From Streptomyces cellulosae (GTDB lineage Bacteria; Actinomycetota; Actinomycetes; Streptomycetales; Streptomycetaceae): a DNA stretch of 64,000 nucleotides. Numbering within the stretch: the first letter of the stretch is position 1; every line of letters starts with the position of its first letter. The notes below the pieces were generated by a model. It did no database searches. It saw only the letters and a program-made list of their open reading frames with translations, and had not been told where the DNA came from. Location of the stretch: positions 124,001 through 188,000 of the forward strand of contig BNBH01000003.1 in the NCBI GenBank assembly GCA_014655195.1, in the 5' to 3' direction. The translations under genes and the position numbers were made by a program. Shown one piece after another: positions 18,196 to 26,260 of this stretch.

Positions 18196-19059
18196 CTACT
18201 CCGGCTGGTGTTCCGGGCCCCCGAAGTCCGGGCTCGACCAGTCCGGGCTGGAGTAGCTGGGGCGGGTGCCCCGGTGCGCCCCGTCGTCGGGGCTGGAGAA
18301 GCCCGGCCGGTCGTACCCCAGGTTCGGGATGCGGCTGGTCGGCGCGGGCGGCGCCGTGTGCTGGAGCGCCGTGGCCCCCGCGGGGTCGGCGAGCGCCTCC
18401 CGCAGGAACGGCACGATGCCCCGTTCCAGCAGCGCCTCACGCCAGGCGTCCCGCGCCTGGGCCACCTCCTCGTCGAGTTCGCGGTACGTCCCGCCGAGCG
18501 CCGACGGCTTGTTGCGCAGCGCGGTGAGCAGCAGGCCCACCCCGGCGACGAGGATGGCGACCGCCGTGACCGCGCCGAACACCCAGCCGGTGGTCAGCAT
18601 CGTCCGCGCGAACTCGTTCTCCGAGTCGAGCGTCCGCAGGACGAAGCCGACGAGCAGGAATATCGCGGCGGCGGTCCCGGCCAGGACCGGCGCCAGGACG
18701 GCGACGACGGCCGCCACCCCTGCTCCGGCGGCCTCGGCCATCTCGCCCATCGACGCGGCGAACCCCGCCGCGCCGGTGACGCCCGGATCTTCGGTGCCCG
18801 CGTCGCGCACGGCCGGGGTGACCGTGGGCGGCCTGCGCGCCTCCTCGCGGACCTTCACGTAGTGCTGGTACTCCGTCGCCGCGGCCGCGCTGATGAGCGC
18901 GGTGGCGTTCAGCGCCATCGTGCGCAGCTGCTCCGAGTTGAGCCGCTGTCCCACAGCGGCCAGCTCCGGGTTGTGCGGTGCGGAGCGCAGCGCCTCATCG
19001 AGAATCCGCTCGTAGTCCTGGCGGTCCTCGCTCAGCAGGTGCTGCGGAACGCTGTTCAT
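18196..19059 (-). CDS. Membrane protein of unknown function
   Basis: 287 residues. An N-terminal soluble helical part is followed by an alanine/glycine-rich hydrophobic stretch (~105-145, two segments) and a third helix (WVFGAVTAVAILVAGVGLLL), then a helical region and a proline/serine-rich disordered tail with repeats of SSPD. The ATG at 19059 is six bases after GGGGG; an ATG two codons upstream would leave no spacing. No family is recognised with confidence. It converges on the TerD-VWA gene, 29 bp apart. Confidence 0.7.
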   Translation of the reverse strand: MNSVPQHLLSEDRQDYERILDEALRSAPHNPELAAVGQRLNSEQLRTMALNATALISAAAATEYQHYVKVREEARRPPTVTPAVRDAGTEDPGVTGAAGFAASMGEMAEAAGAGVAAVVAVLAPVLAGTAAAIFLLVGFVLRTLDSENEFARTMLTTGWVFGAVTAVAILVAGVGLLLTALRNKPSALGGTYRELDEEVAQARDAWREALLERGIVPFLREALADPAGATALQHTAPPAPTSRIPNLGYDRPGFSSPDDGAHRGTRPSYSSPDWSSPDFGGPEHQPE

Positions 19060-19248
19060 GTGCATCCCCCGATGCTCCGTAGGGCTTGGGGCTCGGCATG
19101 CTGACGAGCCGTCGGGCAGAAACGGAGGGGAGCCTGCTACGGATAAGCCGATGGTAGAGCGGTGACGGCGCGCGGTGACAGGGGGTCTGCGAAAATTGCC
19201 GTCCCCGGGATGCGGTCGAGGGCCGCCTCAACGCGGCCCGCGCACCCC

Positions 19249-20328
19249 TCAGTTGGTCAACGGCAACTGTCGTACCAGCAGTTTTCCTGCCATCGTCACG
19301 CCGCCGTCCATCGCGATGGCGAGTCCGTCGGCGTACACGTGCGGTTCGGCCACCACGGGGCCGCCGTCGTCCTCGCCGTCCTCGGAGCCGACCTCGCCCA
19401 GGAGATACGGGATCGGGCTGTGCCCGTGAACGACCCGGGTGCCGCCGTACGTATTGAGCAGGGAGCGCACCGCGTCGGCGCCGCCCTCGTCCCGGAAGGA
19501 GAACCGCTTGGTGAACTTGCGGAACAGGTCCCAGACCTCGTCGGCGTCGTTGCGCGTGAGGGTCTCGCGGACCGTGTCGTTGACCTCTTCGATCGAACGG
19601 CCGTAGTCGAGGTAGGCGGTGGTGTCCGAGTGCAGCAGCAGATGGCCGTCGACCTCCTCGACGGCGTCGAGGCGGGCCATCCACTGCAGGTGGTGGTCCT
19701 GGAGGCGGTCCATGTCGGTCTTCTGGCCGCCGTTCAGCAGCCAGGCCGCCTGGAAGGTGGCGGTGCCCGCGCCGGAGTTGACGGGCGTGTCGCCGAACCG
19801 CTTCGCGCCGATCAGCAGCAGTTCGTGGTTGCCCATGAGGGCCTTGCAGTACCCGCCGGCCGCGGCGGCCTCGGCGGACAGCCGCATCACCAGGTCGATG
19901 ACGCCGATGCCGTCCGGGCCGCGGTCGGTGAAGTCGCCGAGGAACCACAGGCGCGCGGTCCCGGCGCACCAGTTGCCCGCGGCGTCGATGAGGCCCTGCT
20001 CCTGGAGGGCGGCCACCAGCTCGTCCAGATAGCCGTGGACGTCGCCGACCACGTACAGGGGGCCCTTGCCGGTGGCGGGCTGCGGGGCGGGCGCGGCCAC
20101 GGGGTCGACGGTCACCTGGACCGTGTCACCCCGGTTGATGACGGGAAGGTCCCGCTGGGTCGGCGTGTACCCCTCCGGGTACGCCTCCTCGGCCGGCGGC
20201 ACGACGTCACCGGGGTGCGTGCCGCTGTGGACGTACGGACCGGTCTCGTGGACGTACGCGGGCACCCGGAAGTCGCGCAACGTCGCCGTTCGCTCCACCT
20301 CGGGTCCCTGACCGGCCCCCTGAGTCAT
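19249..20328 (-). CDS. Metallophosphoesterase (PPP-type serine/threonine phosphatase-like)
   Basis: 359 residues. The PPP metal-binding motifs are in order: GDVHG (~95), GDFTDRG (~133) and GNHE (~170), with further histidines in LLLHSDT and VVHGHSPIPYL. An N-terminal ~85-residue proline-containing region precedes the catalytic domain. The ATG at 20328 is chosen for the GGAGGGG three bases upstream. Likely a cytoplasmic phosphatase; whether it acts on phosphoproteins or dinucleotides is not evident. Confidence 0.85.
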   Translation of the reverse strand: MTQGAGQGPEVERTATLRDFRVPAYVHETGPYVHSGTHPGDVVPPAEEAYPEGYTPTQRDLPVINRGDTVQVTVDPVAAPAPQPATGKGPLYVVGDVHGYLDELVAALQEQGLIDAAGNWCAGTARLWFLGDFTDRGPDGIGVIDLVMRLSAEAAAAGGYCKALMGNHELLLIGAKRFGDTPVNSGAGTATFQAAWLLNGGQKTDMDRLQDHHLQWMARLDAVEEVDGHLLLHSDTTAYLDYGRSIEEVNDTVRETLTRNDADEVWDLFRKFTKRFSFRDEGGADAVRSLLNTYGGTRVVHGHSPIPYLLGEVGSEDGEDDGGPVVAEPHVYADGLAIAMDGGVTMAGKLLVRQLPLTN

Positions 20329-20819
20329 CGACCCCTCCACCATCGCGCCGCATCTGCACCGCGTCGGACTGCCTGGTCGCAGCGGCCCGCGGTGTCGTGG
20401 GCCCATCATAGGAATGCGGATCGCGCCGTGTGATGACCCAGGGGTGGTGAATCAGAACAGGACTCCGGTTCATCGCGGCTTTCATCCCGTTTGTGGTGGT
20501 CTCCGGCCCGTCGAATGGTGTTCGACACCGGCGCGCGGCCGTCCCCCGAACGCCCTACGAACGCCGGATCGGGCTCGCCGGGCGCCCGGCCGGTGGCCCG
20601 GATTCCGTTTGCGGGCCCGTCCGGTCATCCCCTCGGCGCGCGATCCGCGCCGTACCCCCTGAGCTCACGCCCCCGCACCCCTCAGTCGACCCGACCGTCC
20701 CGCGGGCCGGCCGGTCCGTCTTCCCCGGGAGCCTCGGGCGGACCGGGTTCCACCTCGCTTCACCCCTCCGGAAGCGGGGCATTCCCCCTGGTACTCCGGC
20801 CCCTCGTGCCCCCGGGTGT
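20329..20819. other. 491-bp gap, no gene seen
   Basis: Between the metallophosphoesterase start and the LacI-regulator stop. Base composition stays very GC-rich and no open frame has coding character or an RBS. The left end should carry the phosphatase promoter. I see no RNA gene, att site or clear repeat. Confidence 0.6.
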
Positions 20820-21932
20820 TCATGTGCCCTGCGGCGACCTCGGCGGGCTGACCGTCGTGCGGGGCGGCCGGCGCTGCGAGGACGTGCGCACGATCAGCTC
20901 GGTCGGTATCACCTGCTCGACCGGCTGGTCCGACTCGACCCCCTCGATGGCGTCGATCAGCAGCTGCACCACCGCCGTGCCGATGCGGCGTGGTTTCAGG
21001 GAAAGCGTGGTGACGGGCGGCTCGGTGTTGGCGTACACCGTGGACTCGCTGCAGCAGACGAGAAGCAGGTCCTCCGGCACGCGCAGCCCGTAGCGGCGGG
21101 CCGCGGCGAGCAGATCCGTGCCGTTGGGGTCGAAGAGGCCGTAGACCGCGTCGGGGCGGTCCGGGCGGGCGAGCAGCCGGTCGGCGGCGACGGCGCCCGC
21201 GCACGGGTCGTGCGCCGGGTACGCCTCGTACACCGGGTCCTGCCCCACCCGCTCGCACCAGCGAAGGTACGCCGTGGTCGACAGGTGGGTGTACGTGTCG
21301 GTGGTGGTGCCGGTCAGCAGGCCGATGCGGCGGGCTCCGGCGGCGGCGAGATGGTCGAGGATGCCGAGCACGGCGGCCTCGTGGTCGTTGTCGACCCAGG
21401 CCGTGACCGGCAGGGAGCCGGCCGGGCGGCCGTCGGAGACCACGGGTAAGCCCTGGCGGACCAGCTCGCTGACCACCGGGTCCTGGTCGGAGGGGTCGAT
21501 GACCACCGTGCCGTCCAGGGCCACGTTGGACCACACGTCGTGACGGGAGGTCGCGGGCAGGATGACGAGGGCGTAGCCGCGGGCGAGCGCGGCGGAGGTG
21601 GCGGCCCGCGCCATCTCGGCGAAGTACGCGAACTCCGTGAAGGTGAAAGGTTCATCCCCGTACGTCGTCACGGTCAGGCCGATGAGTCCGGACTTCCCGG
21701 TGCGGAGCGTTCGGGCGGCGGCCGAGGGGCGGTACCCCAGTCTTTCGGCCACCTCGCGGACGTGGCGCCGGGTGGCGTCCGGGAGCCGGCCTTTGCCGTT
21801 GAGGGCGTCGGAGACGGTCGTGATGGAGACTCCGGCGGCGGCGGCCACGTCCCTGATGCCCGCTCGACCCGGCCGGCTGCCTCGGCGTGAGGTTTCCGCG
21901 CGGCTCACCTGGTGCTTCCCTGCTGCTGTCAT
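20820..21932 (-). CDS. LacI family transcriptional regulator
   Basis: 370 residues. The N-terminal helix-turn-helix and hinge are clear: IRDVAAAAGVSITTVSDALNGKGRLPDATRRHVREVAERLGYRPSAAAR (residues ~26-75). The periplasmic-binding-like sensor follows, with GIL-type loops (LIGLTVTTYGDEPF, DGTVVIDPSDQDP, VYGLFDPNGTDLLAA). The ATG at 21932 begins the protein with MTAAGKHQVSRAETSRRG. No sugar transporter or glycosidase is adjacent, so its targets are probably elsewhere. Ligand unknown. Confidence 0.9.
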   Translation of the reverse strand: MTAAGKHQVSRAETSRRGSRPGRAGIRDVAAAAGVSITTVSDALNGKGRLPDATRRHVREVAERLGYRPSAAARTLRTGKSGLIGLTVTTYGDEPFTFTEFAYFAEMARAATSAALARGYALVILPATSRHDVWSNVALDGTVVIDPSDQDPVVSELVRQGLPVVSDGRPAGSLPVTAWVDNDHEAAVLGILDHLAAAGARRIGLLTGTTTDTYTHLSTTAYLRWCERVGQDPVYEAYPAHDPCAGAVAADRLLARPDRPDAVYGLFDPNGTDLLAAARRYGLRVPEDLLLVCCSESTVYANTEPPVTTLSLKPRRIGTAVVQLLIDAIEGVESDQPVEQVIPTELIVRTSSQRRPPRTTVSPPRSPQGT

Positions 21933-22370
21933 GGCGAGCCGATAGTAGGGCTCATGCGGTGGGGTAGGGCGGACGCATATGCACGCGTTGACAGGCACGT
22001 TTCTGCATGATCATTGTGCCTCAATCGCCGTGGAAACCATGGGTGTTGAACGGTTCAATGCCAGTCCCTGACGTGTCGGTGCATGCGCGCCTGGCGAGGG
22101 TGTGATGTTGCGAAGAGGTCTCAACTCACCTGCACGGGTGACGCGCGCCACGGCGCGAACCACCGGCGCGTAGATATATGTGCGGCGCGCCCCTGGCCCG
22201 CACGCCCTTCGCCCCCGTACGGGCGATGTTGCCTGTGTTGTCCCTGTGACGCGTGAGAAAGAAGGCCCGGTCGCCGCCCCTGTACGCAACGACGCCGAAT
22301 CCTCATAAGGTGAGGAGTATTGGATGTCGGCGGCGGTCATGGGCCGCCGGTCTTCGCGAGGAGGACTGCG
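21933..22370. other. 438-bp divergent intergenic region before lacI-type gene and hisC
   Basis: Holds the promoters of both genes. I see no small gene with an RBS. The stretch before hisC contains CTCATAAGGTGAGG (22303-22316), a short imperfect dyad, and a GGCGGC/GCCGCC pairing near 22331-22350 that could fold in the hisC leader. Confidence 0.5.
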
Positions 22371-23450
22371 GTGAGCGAGACGAGCCCCAAGCTGCGCGCC
22401 GAGCTGGAGGGGATCCCCACCTACAAGCCGGGCAAGCCCGCGGCGGCCGACGGGCCGGTGGCGTACAAGCTGTCCTCCAACGAGAACCCCTATCCGCCGC
22501 TGCCCGGCGTGATGGAGACGGTGGCGGCCGCCGCCTCCACCTTCAACCGCTACCCGGACATGGCCTGCACCGCCCTCACGGCCGAGCTGGCCGAGCGGTT
22601 CGGGGTGCCGGCGTCCCACGTGGCGACGGGCACCGGCTCGGTCGGCGTGGCCCAGCAGCTGCTGCAGGCCACCTCGGGCCCCGGCGACGAGGTGATCTAC
22701 GCCTGGCGCTCCTTCGAGGCCTACCCGATCATCACGCAGATCAGCGGCGCCACATCCGTGCAGGTCCCGCTGACCGACGGCGACGTGCACGACCTGGACG
22801 CGATGGCCGACGCGATCACCGACCGGACCCGGCTGATCTTCGTCTGCAACCCCAACAACCCGACCGGCACCGTGGTGCGCCGCGCCGAGCTGGAACGGTT
22901 CCTCGACCGGGTGCCCCGCAACGTCCTGGTGGTGCTGGACGAGGCCTACCGCGAGTTCATCCGCGACACCGAGGTGCCGGACGGCGTGGAGATCTACCGC
23001 AAACGGCCCAACGTCTGCGTCCTGCGCACCTTCTCCAAGGCGTACGGTCTCGCCGGCCTGCGCGTCGGCTTCGCCATCGCCCACGAGCCGGTGGCCGCGG
23101 CGCTGCGCAAGACGGCGGTGCCGTTCGGTGTGAGCCAGATCGCACAGGAGGCGGCCATCGCCTCGCTGCGCGCCGAGGACGAGCTGATCGGCCGGGTCGG
23201 CTCCCTGGTCTGCGAGCGCAACCGGGTGGTCGAAGGGCTGCGCGCCCAGGGGTGGACGGTGCCCGAGACCCAGGCCAACTTCGTGTGGCTGCGGCTGGGG
23301 GAGCGCACCGTGGCGTTCGCGCAGGCGTGCGAGCAGGCGGGTGTGGTCGTCCGGCCGTTCCCCGGCGAGGGCGTGCGCGTCACCGTCGGTGAGACGGAGG
23401 CGAACGACATCTTCCTGAAGGTCGCGGAGGAGTTCCGCGCCCAGGTCTGA
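22371..23450 (+). CDS. hisC: Histidinol-phosphate/aromatic aminotransferase (HisC2-type)
   Basis: 359 residues, fold-type I PLP aminotransferase. Key blocks: [50 protein letters not shown] and [16 protein letters not shown] carrying the PLP lysine. The GTG at 22371 follows GAGGAGGA. It is not in a his operon here, so it is the second, stand-alone HisC type of actinomycetes, which may act on phenylalanine or histidinol phosphate. A strong hairpin follows it, so it is transcribed separately from cydA. Confidence 0.88.
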   Translation: MSETSPKLRAELEGIPTYKPGKPAAADGPVAYKLSSNENPYPPLPGVMETVAAAASTFNRYPDMACTALTAELAERFGVPASHVATGTGSVGVAQQLLQATSGPGDEVIYAWRSFEAYPIITQISGATSVQVPLTDGDVHDLDAMADAITDRTRLIFVCNPNNPTGTVVRRAELERFLDRVPRNVLVVLDEAYREFIRDTEVPDGVEIYRKRPNVCVLRTFSKAYGLAGLRVGFAIAHEPVAAALRKTAVPFGVSQIAQEAAIASLRAEDELIGRVGSLVCERNRVVEGLRAQGWTVPETQANFVWLRLGERTVAFAQACEQAGVVVRPFPGEGVRVTVGETEANDIFLKVAEEFRAQV

Positions 23451-23463
23451 GCTGTACGGATGT

Positions 23464-23496
23464 GAAGCGGCCGGCGGCTGGTCCGCCGGCCGCTTC
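23464..23496 (+). terminator. Hairpin terminator after hisC
   Basis: A perfect 14-bp inverted repeat, GAAGCGGCCGGCGG and its complement, with a 5-nt loop, 13 bp after the hisC stop. Confidence 0.8.
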
Positions 23497-23611
23497 CGTG
23501 TGTCCGGGGCCGGTCGCACGCCTCCACCGAATGAGTTCCGGCGAAGGGGTTGACGTCACACAGGACCCCCCTTCCGGGTCGGAAAAGCAGTAGGTCATAA
23601 TTGCTTGTGAA

Positions 23612-23627
23612 TGTGAACGCGTTCACA
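23612..23627. promoter_or_regulatory. Rex operator upstream of cydABCD
   Basis: TGTGAACGCGTTCACA is a perfect 16-bp palindrome identical to the site bound by the redox sensor Rex in S. coelicolor. Rex represses while NADH/NAD+ is low and leaves when NADH rises under oxygen limitation, switching on the bd oxidase. It lies 82 bp before the cydA start. Confidence 0.93.
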
Positions 23628-23709
23628 AGCGCATCCCGTTTCTCCCGAGATGGACGGGGACGGAGCGGGACCGCGGCTGCTGCACCACGGCGAAGTAAGG
23701 AGCGACGAC

Positions 23710-25215
23710 GTGGATCTGGCTCTGGCGCCGGAGACCCTGGCGCGATGGCAGTTCGGCATCACCACCGTCTACCACTTCCTCTTCGTTCCCCTGACGATCT
23801 CGCTCGCCGCCCTCGTCGCCGGGCTGCAGACCGCCTGGGTGCGGACGGAGAAGGAGAAGTACCTCAGGGCGACGAAGTTCTGGGGCAAGCTCTTCCTGAT
23901 CAACATCGCGATGGGTGTCGTCACCGGCATCGTGCAGGAGTTCCAGTTCGGTATGAACTGGTCCGACTACTCACGCTTCGTCGGTGACGTCTTCGGCGCC
24001 CCGCTCGCCTTCGAGGCGCTGATCGCCTTCTTCTTCGAGTCCACCTTCATCGGCCTGTGGATCTTCGGCTGGGACCGGCTGCCGAAGAAGATCCATCTGG
24101 CCTGTATATGGATGGTGTCGATCGGCACGCTGCTGTCGGCGTACTTCATCCTCGCCGCCAACTCCTGGATGCAGCACCCGGTCGGCTACCGGATGAACGG
24201 GGAGAAGGGCCGCGCCGAGCTCACCGACTTCTGGCTCGTGCTGACCCAGAACACCACGCTCAACCAGGTCTTCCACAGCTTCTCGGCGGCCTTCCTCACC
24301 GGCGGCGCCTTCATGGTCGGCATCGCGGCCTTCCACCTGATGCGCAGGAAGCACATCCCGGTGATGCGCACCTCGCTGCGGCTCGGCCTGGTCACCCTGG
24401 CGGTCGGCGGACTGTTCACCGCGATCAGCGGCGACACCCTCGGCAAGGTCATGTACGAGCAGCAGCCGATGAAGATGGCCGCCGCCGAGGCCCTCTGGGA
24501 CGGCGAGGAACCGGCGCCCTTCTCCGTCTTCGCCTACGGCGACGTCGACGAGGGGCACAACAAGGTCGCCCTGGAGATCCCCGGCCTGCTGTCCTTCCTC
24601 GCCCACAGCGACTTCGAGTCGTACGTGCCCGGCATCAACGACACGAACGAGGCGCTGCAGGAGAAGTTCGGGCCCGGCGACTACAAGCCGATCGTGCCCG
24701 TCGCCTACTGGGGCTTCCGCTGGATGATCGGGTTCGGCATGGCCTCCTTCTCGCTGGGTCTGCTGGGGCTGTGGCTCACCCGGAAGAAGTTCCTGCTGCC
24801 GGCCGCGTACCGCACCGGCGAGGACGAGGTGCCGCATCTGGTGCTGCTGAAGCGCCCGCTCGGCTCCCGGCTGACCCGGCTGTACTGGCTGGCCGCGGTG
24901 TGGACGATGGCCTTCCCACTGATCGCCAACGCCTGGGGCTGGATCTTCACCGAGATGGGCCGTCAGCCCTGGGTCGTCTACGGCGTCATGCGCACCGAGG
25001 ACGCGGTCTCCCCCAACGTGTCGCAGGCCGAGGTCATCACCTCGATGTCCGTCTTCACCCTGCTCTACGCCGTGCTGGCCGTCATCGAGGTCCGGCTGCT
25101 CGTCAAGTACGTCAAGGCGGGGCCGCCCGAGCTGAGCGACTCCGACCTCAACCCGCCCACGAAGATCGGCGGCGACGTCCATGACGCCGACAAGCCGATG
25201 GCCTTCTCGTACTAG
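23710..25215 (+). CDS. cydA: Cytochrome bd ubiquinol/menaquinol oxidase subunit I
   Basis: 501 residues, about nine membrane segments. Conserved CydA blocks include RWQFGITTVYHFLFVPLTI (haem b595 histidine), the FAFESTF-like block AFFFESTFIGLWIFGWD, HSFSAAFLTGGAF with the b558 histidine, and GRQPWVVYGVMRT near the C terminus. The Q-loop is of the short type. AAGGAG lies seven bases before the GTG at 23710. First gene of cydA-cydB-cydCD, controlled by the upstream Rex site. It reduces oxygen with high affinity and does not pump protons. Confidence 0.97.
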   Translation: MDLALAPETLARWQFGITTVYHFLFVPLTISLAALVAGLQTAWVRTEKEKYLRATKFWGKLFLINIAMGVVTGIVQEFQFGMNWSDYSRFVGDVFGAPLAFEALIAFFFESTFIGLWIFGWDRLPKKIHLACIWMVSIGTLLSAYFILAANSWMQHPVGYRMNGEKGRAELTDFWLVLTQNTTLNQVFHSFSAAFLTGGAFMVGIAAFHLMRRKHIPVMRTSLRLGLVTLAVGGLFTAISGDTLGKVMYEQQPMKMAAAEALWDGEEPAPFSVFAYGDVDEGHNKVALEIPGLLSFLAHSDFESYVPGINDTNEALQEKFGPGDYKPIVPVAYWGFRWMIGFGMASFSLGLLGLWLTRKKFLLPAAYRTGEDEVPHLVLLKRPLGSRLTRLYWLAAVWTMAFPLIANAWGWIFTEMGRQPWVVYGVMRTEDAVSPNVSQAEVITSMSVFTLLYAVLAVIEVRLLVKYVKAGPPELSDSDLNPPTKIGGDVHDADKPMAFSY

Positions 25216-25235
25216 GCCGAGGGAGCTGCACTGTC

Positions 25236-26240
25236 ATGGAATTGCACGACGTCTGGTTCGTCCTCATCGCCGTCCTGTGGACCGGCTACTTCTTCCTCGA
25301 GGGCTTCGACTTCGGGGTCGGCGTCCTGACCCGGCTGCTGGCCCGCGACCGGGCCGAGAAGCGGGTGCTCATCAACACCATCGGGCCGGTGTGGGACGGC
25401 AACGAGGTCTGGCTGCTCACGGCCGGCGGCGCCACCTTCGCCGCCTTCCCCGAGTGGTACGCCACCCTCTTCTCCGGCTTCTACCTGCCGCTGCTGGCCA
25501 TCCTGATCTGCCTGATCGTCCGCGGTGTCGCCTTCGAGTACCGGGCCAAGCGGCCCGAGGAGAACTGGCAGCGCAACTGGGAGACGGCGATCTTCTGGAC
25601 CTCGCTGGTTCCGGCGTTCCTGTGGGGTGTCGCCTTCGGCAACATCGTGCGCGGGGTGAAGCTCGACGCCGACTTCGAGTACGTGGGCACCCTCGGGGAC
25701 CTGCTCAACCCGTACGCCCTGCTGGGCGGTCTGGTCACGCTCACCCTGTTCACCCTTCACGGCACGGTGTTCACGGCCCTCAAGACCGTCGGGGAGATCC
25801 GGGAACGGGCACGGAAGCTGGCCCTGAAGGTGGGTCTGGCCGCCGCCGTGCTGGCCCTGGTCTTCCTGCTGTGGACGCAGGTCGAGAGCGGTGACGGGAC
25901 CAGCCTGGTGGCGTCCGGCGTGGCGGTCGCCTCGCTGGTCGCGGCCCTGGGAGCCAACCAGGCCGGCCGTGAGGGATGGGCGTTCACCCTGTCCGGCGTC
26001 ACGATCGTGGCCGCGGTGGCCATGCTCTTCCTGACGCTGTTCCCGAACGTCATGCCCTCCACCCTGGACCCCGCGTGGAGCCTGACCGTCACCAACGCCT
26101 CGTCCAGCCCGTACACGCTGAAGATCATGACCTGGCTCGCGGTCCTCGCCACCCCGCTGGTGCTGCTGTACCAGGGCTGGACCTACTGGGTCTTCCGCAA
26201 GCGGATCGGCACCCAGCACATCGCCGACCCCGTGCACTGA
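25236..26240 (+). CDS. cydB: Cytochrome bd oxidase subunit II
   Basis: 334 residues, about eight membrane helices. The N-terminal ELHDVWFVLIAVLWTGYFFLEGFDFGVG and GPVWDGNEVWLLTAGGATFAAFPEWYA are CydB signatures. It starts 20 bp after cydA and ends only 4 or 13 bp before cydCD, depending on the cydCD start, so the three genes are one operon. Subunit II stabilises the oxidase dimer. Confidence 0.97.
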   Translation: MELHDVWFVLIAVLWTGYFFLEGFDFGVGVLTRLLARDRAEKRVLINTIGPVWDGNEVWLLTAGGATFAAFPEWYATLFSGFYLPLLAILICLIVRGVAFEYRAKRPEENWQRNWETAIFWTSLVPAFLWGVAFGNIVRGVKLDADFEYVGTLGDLLNPYALLGGLVTLTLFTLHGTVFTALKTVGEIRERARKLALKVGLAAAVLALVFLLWTQVESGDGTSLVASGVAVASLVAALGANQAGREGWAFTLSGVTIVAAVAMLFLTLFPNVMPSTLDPAWSLTVTNASSSPYTLKIMTWLAVLATPLVLLYQGWTYWVFRKRIGTQHIADPVH

Positions 26241-26246
26241 GGGTGT

Positions 26247-26260
26247 GTTTCACGTGAAAC
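26247..26260. other. parS: parS, exact consensus, overlapping the cydCD start
   Basis: Exact GTTTCACGTGAAAC. The GTG at its centre (26254-26256) is the preferred cydCD start codon. Confidence 0.9.

Noticed and set aside
16732-19104. 790-codon open frame on the plus strand
   Set aside because: Arginine-rich off-frame reading of the TerD-VWA gene continuing antisense through the next gene; no family features.
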